The position numbers and the translations under genes were made by a program. The notes below the pieces were generated by a model. It searched no databases, was not told the DNA's origin, and saw only the letters and a program-made list of their open reading frames with translations. Positions 9,848 to 18,541 of a DNA stretch of 64,000 nucleotides are shown here, in pieces. Position 1 is the stretch's first letter; each line of letters starts with the position of its first letter. The DNA is from Succinivibrio dextrinosolvens (GTDB lineage: Bacteria; Pseudomonadota; Gammaproteobacteria; Enterobacterales; Succinivibrionaceae): assembly GCF_011065405.1 (NCBI RefSeq), contig NZ_CP047056.1:1510747-1574746 (forward strand), read 5' to 3'.

Positions 9848-11500
9848 ATGAAGAAAATAGCTAATTCAGAAAATATTGAACAGTTCATGCTAAAAGATTA
9901 TATATATATTGATAAGACCAAATATATCTATAATCTTATTGATACTTACGAAAGAGTTTTTTTCTCCCGTCCCCGTCGCTTTGGCAAATCCCTAACCTTA
10001 AATACAATCGGAACACTTTTTGAAAAAGGTGTAGAACCATATTTTAAAGATACTTGGATTTATGATAAGTGGAATCAAAGTTCCTGCCCTGTTCTTCGTT
10101 TAAGTTTTCTAAAATTCTCTGTCTCTGATTTTGACAAATTTAATAAAGATTTCTGTAATGAAATTCTAAAATTTGCTATAGCAAACGATATTACTGATTT
10201 CATTGATGCTCAGGATCCAAAGATTCTTATAGGTAATATTTTCTCAGCCATGCCTGAAGGCATGCAGATAGTGCTTCTAATTGATGAATATGACTGTCAG
10301 CTTACAGCAAACATCAATAACCAAGAGCTATACGAGAAATTCAGAATATTTATTAGAGAATTTTATGCAGTACTGAAAGGTGAAAAGCATATCAGATTCA
10401 TGGCGTTGACAGGCGTAACCAGATTAAAGGATGTTTCCATTTTCTCTGTTGGATCTGATATTAAAGATCTGAGCTATGAACATTCTTTCTCACAGATGAT
10501 CGGTTTTACTAGAGAAGAGATAAAGAAATTCTATATTGATTATCTAAAACTAGGTATTAGCTATGAAAAACATATTGAAACAGGAGCTGTAACTGATACT
10601 GATGTTGAAGAATTTCTTGACAGAATGGCAGAGCATTATGACAGTTACTGTTTTGATGAGTTCTATGAGAATAAAGTTTTTTCAACCTATTCTGTAAACA
10701 ATTTTCTTCAGTCTATTTTCTCAAAACAGCGTGTTATTTTCGGGGAATACTGGTATGAAGCTGGTGGCATTCCTTCAATTCTAAAGAATTACATGGAAGC
10801 ACATGATATTGATTTGAAGAAATTCCAATTCTCCAAGATAGAAGTTGCATACGATGATTTCGTAAATCCAACATCTCTGCCGGATATGAATGAGAATGTT
10901 CTAATGAGTCAGACTGGATATTTAACCTTAAAATCAGATATAAATCCGAATCGTTCCAAATTATTACTTGGATTTGCCAACAGAGAAGTTTCAACTGCTC
11001 TTTGCAGACTGCTAGGACTAAAGCTGTTCTCTAAAACAGTTGAAATTGTTACCTACAATAATGTTAATCTTTTAGAAACAAGCTCAACCGAGGAATTAAT
11101 AGATTTATTCAACAGTGTGCTGGCCTCTGTTGTTTACGACAGAAATTCCGTTATCCATGATGAATCATCTCTTAGAGCTATCATTCAGGTATTTATGATG
11201 GGAAAAGGAGTTGACGTTAGAGCCGAACAGCACAACTTTAAGGGAAGAAGCGATATTCTATTAAATCTCAATAAGAGAAGAATTGTTCTTGAACTTAAAT
11301 ACTCTGATGACGGGCACGACGTTAATTCTCTTCTTGAGGGTGCCATAAACCAGATTAAAGAAAAAGAATACGGCATTGAAAATCTTGGGGACAGAGAACT
11401 GATTCAGATTGCTGCAGTATTTGATGGGACACGTGAAGTAAGAAAGATTACTGTCTTCAAACAGATTAAGCCTAGGATAAATATAAAAGTAACACTATAG
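9848..11500 (+). CDS. AAA-ATPase-like/PD-(D/E)XK protein, C-terminus extended by IS insertion
   Basis: A close tandem paralogue of the gene at 7862, with the same architecture: RPRRFGKSL Walker A-like, LLIDEYD Walker B, HYDSYCF-type motif, and nuclease core D in GRSDIL with E/K in VLELKYS. The current 550-residue frame ends in nine codons contributed by the IS1634-like element (PRINIKVTL) and uses a TAG inside its inverted repeat. If the IS and one TTAAG target copy are removed, the frame ends KQIK followed by TAA, giving 541 residues and matching the end of the neighbour (EQIS). The short tail probably leaves function intact but links this gene's end to the IS. Confidence 0.88.
   Translation: MKKIANSENIEQFMLKDYIYIDKTKYIYNLIDTYERVFFSRPRRFGKSLTLNTIGTLFEKGVEPYFKDTWIYDKWNQSSCPVLRLSFLKFSVSDFDKFNKDFCNEILKFAIANDITDFIDAQDPKILIGNIFSAMPEGMQIVLLIDEYDCQLTANINNQELYEKFRIFIREFYAVLKGEKHIRFMALTGVTRLKDVSIFSVGSDIKDLSYEHSFSQMIGFTREEIKKFYIDYLKLGISYEKHIETGAVTDTDVEEFLDRMAEHYDSYCFDEFYENKVFSTYSVNNFLQSIFSKQRVIFGEYWYEAGGIPSILKNYMEAHDIDLKKFQFSKIEVAYDDFVNPTSLPDMNENVLMSQTGYLTLKSDINPNRSKLLLGFANREVSTALCRLLGLKLFSKTVEIVTYNNVNLLETSSTEELIDLFNSVLASVVYDRNSVIHDESSLRAIIQVFMMGKGVDVRAEQHNFKGRSDILLNLNKRRIVLELKYSDDGHDVNSLLEGAINQIKEKEYGIENLGDRELIQIAAVFDGTREVRKITVFKQIKPRINIKVTL
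11466..11499. repeat. IS1634-like left end: target duplication plus inverted repeat
   Basis: TTAAG at 11466-11470 followed by a 29-bp terminal inverted repeat at 11471-11499, starting CCTAGGATAAA and ending GTAACACTATA. Confidence 0.88.
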
Positions 11501-11585
11501 TCACATTTTATCAATAACTTTGCTTATTGATTGTTCTTTAACAGTAAAATGCCTAGATATTCCTGCTTTATATATATTATAATAG

Positions 11586-11600
11586 CACTATATAGTGTTA
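11586..11600. promoter_or_regulatory. Palindrome in transposase leader, possible transposase-binding operator
   Basis: Perfect 12-bp palindrome CACTATATAGTG at 11586-11597, immediately after a TATAAT at 11578-11583. Read on the minus strand, 11591-11600 is TAACACTATA, identical to ten inner bases of the IS terminal repeat. A transposase that recognises its ends could therefore also bind over its own promoter. This is inference from the shared sequence. Confidence 0.4.
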
Positions 11601-11627
11601 TGTAATCTTTAAAACAAGGTATTTTGT

Positions 11628-13283
11628 ATGGCATTTATCCGAATTCAGAAATTAAAAAAGGATGAAAGTGGAAAAATTCTGTCTGGTTCTGCATCCATTA
11701 TTGATGTGAATTATGATCCAAAAGCAAAATACCATGCGCAGCAAAGAGTTCGAGAAAAGCTTGGTAAGGTTATTGAACTCTACAGTAAACGCTGTGGTTT
11801 ATTTCAATCACCAACTAGAGGTCTTGTTATCTATGATGCTGATACCGATAGATTTTCTTCTCCTCTGACCAGAGAGGCAGCTGAAGAGCAGTTTAATGAC
11901 GAAAAGCTCATAGAGCAGATTTTTCCTTCTGCAGATGTACATACTGTATTCGGAGACGGTTATCTAGTTGCTGAGGTATTGAAGAGTTCTGGATTATGGG
12001 ATGTAATCTGTACCGCCTTTCCTGAAAAAGTTACACAGGAGAGATTATTCTGTCATCTAATTTACGGAATACTTCGTGATGGTTCCAGAATAAGCTGTGA
12101 AGATTTTATAGCAAAATCTTTTCTTTTCTACTGTGTACAGGACATTCCTTTATCGAGTCTAAAATCTGATACAAGATACTTTTCGGCTATGGGTGAAGAT
12201 TCTGCAAGAATGGACTTCTTCAGAGCATACTGCGATTACATGAGAAAACAGAATCCATCTTTTGGCAAGGGCTGCTTTGTTGATTCCACTCCGCTTCCAA
12301 ATAAAATTGATTCTCCTTTTAACGCTCTGTGTTCTCACGGTGTAGCTTCAACCTCTATACAGATGCGACTTGTAATGGTTCTTGATGAAGAAACACTGCA
12401 ACCTATTTGGTACGACGTTATCCCTGGTAATATTTTAGATATCAGTACACTAAAAACTATCAGCAAAGACGTAGAGGTAAGTCTGGGTATTACAATCAAC
12501 GGATATACTCTGGATGCAGGTTATGCATCTAAAGAGCTGATTATGGCTTTTGAACTCCAGAAAGAACAGGAGCCTATTCCAGAAAAGAAGTATCTTGTAA
12601 GGATGCCTTCCAAAAGAGGATATCCCTACAGGGAACTTTATCAGGAGTTTAAAGAGCAGTTTAATCAGGCTAAATACAGTTTTGTCAGAGGAGGACATAT
12701 ATACTTTGGCAGAGCTGTAACCAAGATGATATTTGGTACGCCGGTTCGCTGCTATGTATATGTCGATAAGTACAATGCTTTAAAAGGTCATACTTCATAT
12801 ATGATGGAGCATCCTGAAGAATATGATGCATTAACAAATCGGGAAAAGAACTGGTACCAGGCTAAATTCGGCTATTTTGTACTCATAGCAAATTACCTAA
12901 AAACACCATCTCAGATGCTTGATGAATACTTTTGCAGAACCAATATTGAAACCGCTTTTAAGACGGATAAAGAGTACCTGAAGCTACTGCCTTTATGTAA
13001 ATGGAGTGATTTGACTGTAAGAGGAAAAATCCTCAGTGATGTTATAGATTCCATCTTAAGAAGCAAAATTCAGCAGATAAGAAAAGGCTCAGTATACTCA
13101 TTGTCAGCAATGATTGGTAAATGTCAGTCACTAATGTGTTTCCGAGACAAAAACTCTGAGCAGGTATATGTTGAGGTGGCAAACAAGCAGGTTAGGACCT
13201 GCTATGAGGAATTGGGAGTAACAGTACCTCAAAAGATCGATCTGAAATCATATATGACCGATCTTTTTGATCAAAATTTATAG
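11628..13283 (+). CDS. IS1634-family transposase (IS4-like DDE)
   Basis: A 551-residue transposase. The N-terminus (MAFIRIQKLKK...GKILSGSASIIDVNYD) and overall length resemble the IS1634 group. Candidate catalytic residues are D219 in CFVDSTPLPN, D297 in TLDAGYASK and the glutamate in TNIETAFKTDKEYL (about 440), followed by a helical segment. The ORF is intact, with ATG at 11628 preceded by AAGG. The stop TAG at 13281 falls within the right inverted repeat, so the gene fits the element tightly. Confidence 0.9.
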   Translation: MAFIRIQKLKKDESGKILSGSASIIDVNYDPKAKYHAQQRVREKLGKVIELYSKRCGLFQSPTRGLVIYDADTDRFSSPLTREAAEEQFNDEKLIEQIFPSADVHTVFGDGYLVAEVLKSSGLWDVICTAFPEKVTQERLFCHLIYGILRDGSRISCEDFIAKSFLFYCVQDIPLSSLKSDTRYFSAMGEDSARMDFFRAYCDYMRKQNPSFGKGCFVDSTPLPNKIDSPFNALCSHGVASTSIQMRLVMVLDEETLQPIWYDVIPGNILDISTLKTISKDVEVSLGITINGYTLDAGYASKELIMAFELQKEQEPIPEKKYLVRMPSKRGYPYRELYQEFKEQFNQAKYSFVRGGHIYFGRAVTKMIFGTPVRCYVYVDKYNALKGHTSYMMEHPEEYDALTNREKNWYQAKFGYFVLIANYLKTPSQMLDEYFCRTNIETAFKTDKEYLKLLPLCKWSDLTVRGKILSDVIDSILRSKIQQIRKGSVYSLSAMIGKCQSLMCFRDKNSEQVYVEVANKQVRTCYEELGVTVPQKIDLKSYMTDLFDQNL

Positions 13284-13312
13284 TGTTACTTTTGTGTTTA
13301 TCTTAGGTTAAG
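13279..13312. repeat. IS1634-like right end: inverted repeat plus target duplication
   Basis: Right 29-bp inverted repeat at 13279-13307, followed by the second TTAAG at 13308-13312. Confidence 0.88.
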
Positions 13313-13445
13313 TAATTGGAACTATTGACCGAGGAATAGTGCAGAACTTTTTTTCAATCAGATAATGAATACATAGTTAATAAGTTTGAGTTGCTTAGGG
13401 ATAAAATACAAAAGATTTTCCCCAAACAGCAAAACAAAAGAGAGG

Positions 13446-14201
13446 CTAATATTTAATATTATCTAAAACCTCTTTAAATGTGTCTTTTTGAGTATATAAA
13501 TATTTTGCTATAACTTCCATTAATTCAAAATCATTTTCGTGATCTAAATCCAATACAGCTGTATCATACATTTCAATAATTTCACAGTAACCATCTAGCA
13601 CTCCCTTTCCGCTAAATAAGAACTCAGGAGAATAGGCATATAATGAAGCATTCATATCAAATATTTCAGGAGCCTGCTGACGTGCAGTGTAATTTGAAGA
13701 AATAACTTTCTTAACACCTTTTTCTGTTTTCATAACCTGATTAAAATAGGGGTTACGTCTTGCAGGAGTGACAGACGTTGTAACATCAGGATTTTTACTA
13801 AAATGAACTGTAAGTAAATTTTCTATGTCTTTAACTGTTCTTAATGGAGATGTAATATCGCAATCAACAACTGCATCAAATTTAATATTACATTTAGTCT
13901 CCATTCTTTCGAGGCAGTTTCTGATAACATCAACCTTTCCAACAAAATCACCAGACAATTCTGGAGTTCGATTTATTACACTAACTGGTTGCATCTTATT
14001 TTTATTTACTAAATCAATCAGCTCGCTACTATCTGTATTCAATACAAGCTGATAGTTATATTCAGGATGATGTTTAATAAATAAATCTATAGCTGACAAC
14101 GTATAATAAGGAAGAGGAACCCCACAGAAATTCCGAATATTTTTATTCTTAATTCCTTTAGAACCAGCCCTGCCACAAATAGTAAATAGAATGTTTTTCA
14201 T
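13446..14201 (-). CDS. legF: CMP-nonulosonate (legionaminate) cytidylyltransferase
   Basis: NeuA/LegF-type nucleotidyltransferase of 251 residues that would activate the completed nonulosonic acid with CTP. The N-terminus has the CTP-binding signature ICGRAGSKGIKNKNIR (about 8-23). The metal/sugar region shows DCDITSPLR (about 113-121), and a conserved YTARQQAPE segment lies near 180. It is the last gene of the minus-strand sugar operon, about 30 bases after the second oxidoreductase. Family members act on CMP-Neu5Ac, CMP-legionaminate or CMP-pseudaminate; the other operon genes favour legionaminate, which is inference. Confidence 0.85.
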   Translation of the reverse strand: MKNILFTICGRAGSKGIKNKNIRNFCGVPLPYYTLSAIDLFIKHHPEYNYQLVLNTDSSELIDLVNKNKMQPVSVINRTPELSGDFVGKVDVIRNCLERMETKCNIKFDAVVDCDITSPLRTVKDIENLLTVHFSKNPDVTTSVTPARRNPYFNQVMKTEKGVKKVISSNYTARQQAPEIFDMNASLYAYSPEFLFSGKGVLDGYCEIIEMYDTAVLDLDHENDFELMEVIAKYLYTQKDTFKEVLDNIKY

Positions 14202-14231
14202 ATAATTGTAACTATCCAGAAGAAATAAAGG

Positions 14232-15164
14232 CTAAACTTTGCCCTGTGAGAGATTGAGAACTTTTATTGCATGAGAAATGTCATTATAAGCAATGTTTTT
14301 ATTATCTAATAAAGATAGGAAATATTTTAGTTCCCTTTTCTGAAATGAATCTCGCTCTTCATTTAAAGCAATACTTTTCCCAGAACCCAAGAAAGAAACA
14401 GTTCCTTTTATAAGATCACCAACAATCGTTTCATATTTAGTAAATATTTCAATTTTTCTCACAGGAACTCTTCCAAAATAATCAAGATGCAACTCTGCAA
14501 CCATAGATTTATATTTTGCGATATAAATTGAGTAATCCTCACAGTCAATGTCAAGTTCTGAGACTTTTCCCATGAACATTTGAACAGAGGAAGGGAACCC
14601 AAACAGATAGGAGAGATAATCCCATTCATGGATTAAATCTATGCTGACACCGCCACCTAGTGATGCTTTTGCACTATAAGTTTTTCTATAGTCGGTATCT
14701 GGACGCCAGTCAGGAAGATAACTAGAACATATGGCTCTTACACTGAGGACATCTTCTAAAACAAGATTGTGTCTTAGGTATTGAATAACCTTATGAAATC
14801 TTAAAGGGCTAGCAACATAATAAATAGATTCATTCTTAACAGAAAAATTATCAATCAAATGTTCCGTTTTTAAAGAAACTACAGGCTTTTCAATAAAGAA
14901 ATGTTTACTCTTATTCTGAAGAACCAAAAGTGATTCTGCATGATATTCAGTAGGATTTGTAATAAAAATTACATCATAATCATTAGGTAACTCTGCATAA
15001 CTTTTATAGATTTTCGACAAATATTTTAGTTCATCGCAATATGCTGAATCAGCTCTTCTTACAGCATCTATTTCAAGAGATTCTTTCGTATCTCTGAATA
15101 TATCAACAAGGTTACGAATATGACGTCTTGCAATTGAGCCAACTCCGATAAAGCAAACTTTCAT
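14232..15164 (-). CDS. Gfo/Idh/MocA-family NAD(P)-dependent oxidoreductase (second of pair)
   Basis: A 310-residue sugar oxidoreductase. The N-terminal Rossmann fold starts CFIGVGSIARRHIRNL; the EKPV motif typical of the family is present in HFFIEKPVVSLK (about 91-102). A C-terminal domain includes HEWDYLSYLFG, close to the expected substrate-binding DxxxH region. It starts three bases after the preceding oxidoreductase, so the two are translationally close and may act together or form a heterodimer. Probably modifies a nucleotide sugar or the nonulosonate side chain; no exact reaction can be assigned. Confidence 0.78.
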   Translation of the reverse strand: MKVCFIGVGSIARRHIRNLVDIFRDTKESLEIDAVRRADSAYCDELKYLSKIYKSYAELPNDYDVIFITNPTEYHAESLLVLQNKSKHFFIEKPVVSLKTEHLIDNFSVKNESIYYVASPLRFHKVIQYLRHNLVLEDVLSVRAICSSYLPDWRPDTDYRKTYSAKASLGGGVSIDLIHEWDYLSYLFGFPSSVQMFMGKVSELDIDCEDYSIYIAKYKSMVAELHLDYFGRVPVRKIEIFTKYETIVGDLIKGTVSFLGSGKSIALNEERDSFQKRELKYFLSLLDNKNIAYNDISHAIKVLNLSQGKV

Positions 15165-15167
15165 AAA

Positions 15168-16145
15168 CTAAGCCCCTATCCTGTCAATAAGAGACAATGT
15201 ATTCAAATCATCTTCAAAAGTATATTTTGCTTTTTTTGAGCCTTGACACTCAGCAATAAAACATTCCAATTCAGTCTGATATGCATTTTCAATAACAAAA
15301 GAAGCATAGTTCTCTTTTCTATCAACTTTGTCATATAGAGCAATCTTACAGTCCTTCTTGTTCTGAAAATCATAACAATACAGACCATCAGGAGAGCCAT
15401 CCCATTTCAGGTAGACATTCTCACCAAAGACTTCAAGATTTCTTACAGGCTTACGGGAAATTACATCACATGCAATCAAACCTTTGCTTCCATTTTTATG
15501 AGTTACCATCAAAACAAAGTTGTCATCATAATCTATTTGTAAAGATGACATTTTGCTATGCATTACATTAAAAGAATCAATTTCTCCAAAGGTTTTTAAT
15601 ATCCATGGAAGTTCTATGGCAAAGATTTCTCTGCAACCATTTGTTCTTTTATCCCAAACAAAAAAATCCTGGTAATTCTCCCATGGATGCCAGTCAGGCA
15701 AGTACTGACCTACATGATATGTATAATTAACAGGAGAATTGCTGCATTGAATTTTATTTTGTATGTAGCAAATCTCATCTCGGTATAGAAATGTCGAAGA
15801 CAGAAATAACACTCTATTCTTTAGTTCAGCTAGTGCGATATTATTCTTATAATTATCCGAAACTAAATTTAATTCTGTAAAGACATGACAATTGTGATTA
15901 AGACATGATTCTATCAGAGAAGAATGCGATAATGGAGGAGTTGAAATAACAGCACAATCAGGAGTAAAACAATCAAAGACAGATTCAATGGAATCAAAGG
16001 TCTCGATCGCAAATTCTTTTCTTACTTTATTTTGTCTCTCTTTATTGCTGTCAACCGCAACTATCTGAAAAGCTGAAGATATTTTTTTTAGTAAGCGAAT
16101 TCTTCTTCTTCCCATTGAACCACAGCCGACAACAACAAACTTCAT
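15168..16145 (-). CDS. Gfo/Idh/MocA-family oxidoreductase (first of pair)
   Basis: Rossmann-fold oxidoreductase of 325 residues from the ATG at 16145, which is preceded by AGGAT at six bases; a longer frame to 16184 lacks such a site. The dinucleotide-binding motif is VVGCGSMGRRR. The family EKP motif is replaced by ELN (VFTELNLVSDNYK), so the usual lysine of the catalytic EKP motif is missing. The C-terminal domain starts near YHVGQYLPDWHPWENYQ, a motif also present in its neighbour (SSYLPDWRPDTDYR), which suggests they are related paralogues. Lack of the lysine hints at an altered or non-catalytic subunit role. Confidence 0.75.
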   Translation of the reverse strand: MKFVVVGCGSMGRRRIRLLKKISSAFQIVAVDSNKERQNKVRKEFAIETFDSIESVFDCFTPDCAVISTPPLSHSSLIESCLNHNCHVFTELNLVSDNYKNNIALAELKNRVLFLSSTFLYRDEICYIQNKIQCSNSPVNYTYHVGQYLPDWHPWENYQDFFVWDKRTNGCREIFAIELPWILKTFGEIDSFNVMHSKMSSLQIDYDDNFVLMVTHKNGSKGLIACDVISRKPVRNLEVFGENVYLKWDGSPDGLYCYDFQNKKDCKIALYDKVDRKENYASFVIENAYQTELECFIAECQGSKKAKYTFEDDLNTLSLIDRIGA

Positions 16146-16227
16146 AAAATATCCTACAAATACTATAAAAATTAAAGGGCACATCTAATTTATTAACATA
16201 AATAACTCGTTGACGTACCTTTAAATA

Positions 16228-17353
16228 CTATTTCTTCCACACTGGTTCTTTTAGAACCCATTTATCAAACTCATCTTTGACAAAAAGATTACGATTATAC
16301 AAAGAATCAACAATTTTCCAGAACTCTGTCTCAGTGTATCCACAGAATTCACAGAAATCTCTTACAGCTAAAGCATCTAAATTTCCGTCATGTTTCCTTA
16401 CCATTTCAATGGCTTCTTCTCTTGAAATCAAACCATATCTGACCATTCTTGAAGCATAATCTGTAGCAGAAGCATGACCGAACTTTGGATATTTCAACCA
16501 TGAATGAACTAAGTAAGCTCTACTATCAACCTGATCAAAATTCTCAACATGATGTGTTCTATTCCACTCATGGCTTAAATCATGGAAGCCATGCTTTCTG
16601 GCAATCTCATAATTCTTAAAACTATTCCATGGTAAAAAATAAGAAACATACATCGGATCAAGTTTATCTAAGACTTCCTTGCTTGGAGCTTTAGTAAAGT
16701 AGAGATCTTCTAAAGTAACATCTCCTTTACAGTTTTGAATCAACTCACTGTCTTCAATTCCAGAGGCAACACCATTACTTAACTGCTCCTTTGCAGAATA
16801 TGTTTCTTTTGCATCAGCTCCGCCATATTCATAGCTAACATTTTCACCATAAACAAGAAGCGCTGTATTAAATTTCGTAGCCATCATCAATGGATAGGTG
16901 TATATACATCTATCTATATACCAAGTTGGTTTGCCGTATTTCTCAAACATATAACGCATAATTGACTTCTGAGCCTTAATATTAGGCTTAAGACTGACAA
17001 TAGAGCATCCAAATTCTTCGGAAATATTCTTAAGATTGTGAATGCCAGCATTAGTCATTGGAAAATTATCTTCAACAGAAAATAAGATAGGATTCATTTT
17101 CATTACATTCTTCATGAGATGAACCTGGAAATGAGAATCTTTTCCTCCGGAAACCGCTATTGCACAATCAGGATTCCCCCCCCCCATTAATTTTGCGATA
17201 CTTATCACATATTTGTTCTAATTCATGATAACGCTCATTCCAATTAATGCTTTTTCTTCTTTCATAAGACTGACAGGCAGAACAAACACCGTCTTCATTA
17301 AAAGATATACCCGGACGGGTATCTGGCATTACACATTTTGTACAATATTTCAT
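16228..17353 (-). pseudogene. N-acetyl sugar amidotransferase (PseA/PtmG-like), frame broken at G10 tract
   Basis: In Campylobacter, PseA and PtmG add the acetamidino group to pseudaminic and legionaminic acid derivatives. The first 55 or so codons encode the N-terminal zinc-ribbon-like part (MKYCTKCVMPDTRPG, then CSAC). After a ten-G run the frame is lost and stops at 17168. The rest of the enzyme (ATP pyrophosphatase motif AVSGGKDSHFQ, then SVEDNFPMTNAG) continues in another frame down to 16228. With nine Gs the text reads KINGGGNPDCAIAVSGGKDS in one frame, about 375 residues. I list it as pseudogene only because the given sequence is out of frame; a phase-variable 'off' state is the likelier reading. 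A base-calling error in the homopolymer is also possible. Confidence 0.85.
17176..17185. repeat. Ten-base homopolymer (poly-C on plus, poly-G on coding strand)
   Basis: A run of ten identical bases inside the amidotransferase gene, in AT-rich surroundings where no other G/C run of this length is seen. Poly-G tracts cause slipped-strand phase variation of flagellar modification genes in Campylobacter. Confidence 0.9.
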
Positions 17354-17386
17354 TTATCGAAAACCTCAATAATAAAAAAGACACAT

Positions 17387-18541
17387 CTACGTTAGATTAT
17401 AAAATGTTTTCTTAAGATCTATTTTTCCTCTCTCTAATGTTTCTATAACTTTATTTGAGATTTTTTCAGATGTTTTTCCATCACCATAAGGGCCGTCAAT
17501 TGTTTTACAGAAACAAATAAATTCCTCTGACAAGGCTTTTTTAATAGCATATTCTATCTCTTTAGAAGAATCTCCACAGTTGATAATACTTTCTGACAAA
17601 GCTCTTCCTTTTTGTCTATCCCCAATATTTACTGTAGGAATATGTAGACATGGAGCTTCAATAATGCCACTCGATGAATTTCCCAAAACAAATTTAGAGT
17701 ACTTCATAAGAGAGAGATAGCGTCTTACTCCTAGAGAAGAATAAACATGAATATTTGCTTTGTTCTTAGCAAATTCATCAAGTAAAGAATTTATTCTTGC
17801 GCCACCGATATCGGCGTTAGACTTTGTAATAATGAAATGTATTGAAGGAAACTTAACAATTGCAGAAAAAAAATTCTCCATCATCTTATCAATTACATCA
17901 TCTTCCATAGTAACCGGATGATATGTACAAAGAGCATAATCACAATCTGACAAACCAATACTTTGAAGAGCTTCTGCCTTACTCATATTTGCTTTATTAA
18001 GTATATTCTCCACAGAAGTCGAACCATAATTAAACACTCTCTGAGGAGCTTCCCCAAGCTGAATAACTCTTTTTCTGCTTTTTTCATTTGTAACAAAATG
18101 CAGATAACTCATCTTGGTTATTGAATGTCTAATCCATTCATCGATTGCTCCCTGCGTAGTATCTCCACCGCATAGATGAATAATTGGAGTAAGAGTTAGG
18201 GCTGCCGCTATAGCCACGGAGAGAATTTCGTATCTATCCCCAAGTAGAATTACTGCTGAATATTTTTTGTCTGAAAAAATTCTTGTAAACTCTGTCAGAT
18301 AAACAGATTGGTTTTGAGCAATATCTAATGCAGAAGAAGAACTAGTCGAAACCTTAACACAGCAGTCTATGCGATCGTCAATCTCATCAACGGTCATGCC
18401 GAATTCTGGACTTAAATGTGTTCCAGTGACAATCAAATCAACTTTAAAATCACTATCTTCATATTGACGTAACTGTTTAATTACAGGAGAAAGTAATCCG
18501 TATTCTGCACGTGTAGAAGTAACGATAGCTACTGTTTTCAT
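17387..18541 (-). CDS. legG: Hydrolysing UDP/GDP-sugar 2-epimerase (NeuC/LegG type)
   Basis: A 384-residue enzyme of the UDP-N-acetylglucosamine 2-epimerase family. In legionaminate synthesis it inverts C2 of the nucleotide-linked diacetamido sugar and releases the free sugar for the synthase. Family features include the N-terminal TSTRAEYGLLSPV, a conserved LLGDRYE near 97-103, HLCGGDTTQGAIDEWIRHSITK (described in parts: HLCGGD and RHSITK), the C-terminal GNSSSGIIEAP and a late ERG. Its start overlaps the stop of the NeuB-type synthase gene by four bases (ATGA), so the two are translationally coupled, as neuB and neuC often are. Confidence 0.88.
   Translation of the reverse strand: MKTVAIVTSTRAEYGLLSPVIKQLRQYEDSDFKVDLIVTGTHLSPEFGMTVDEIDDRIDCCVKVSTSSSSALDIAQNQSVYLTEFTRIFSDKKYSAVILLGDRYEILSVAIAAALTLTPIIHLCGGDTTQGAIDEWIRHSITKMSYLHFVTNEKSRKRVIQLGEAPQRVFNYGSTSVENILNKANMSKAEALQSIGLSDCDYALCTYHPVTMEDDVIDKMMENFFSAIVKFPSIHFIITKSNADIGGARINSLLDEFAKNKANIHVYSSLGVRRYLSLMKYSKFVLGNSSSGIIEAPCLHIPTVNIGDRQKGRALSESIINCGDSSKEIEYAIKKALSEEFICFCKTIDGPYGDGKTSEKISNKVIETLERGKIDLKKTFYNLT

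Larger units (their letters stand above)
11471..13307 (+). mobile_element. Complete IS1634-like insertion sequence
   Basis: An 1837-bp element bounded by 29-bp inverted repeats (11471-11499 and 13279-13307, 26 of 29 matching) and 5-bp direct repeats TTAAG (11466-11470 and 13308-13312). One transposase gene fills the interior, and its stop codon lies in the right inverted repeat. The insertion point coincides with the TAA stop of the AAA/PD-(D/E)XK gene at 9848. The repeat length and 5-bp duplication fit the IS1634/IS4 group. Confidence 0.9.

Noticed and set aside
16228-17208. Separate gene starting with MISIAKLMGGG
   Set aside because: The first residues come from the wrong frame across the G10 tract. 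The rest continues the PseA/PtmG-like enzyme begun at 17353, so I treat both parts as one frame-broken gene.
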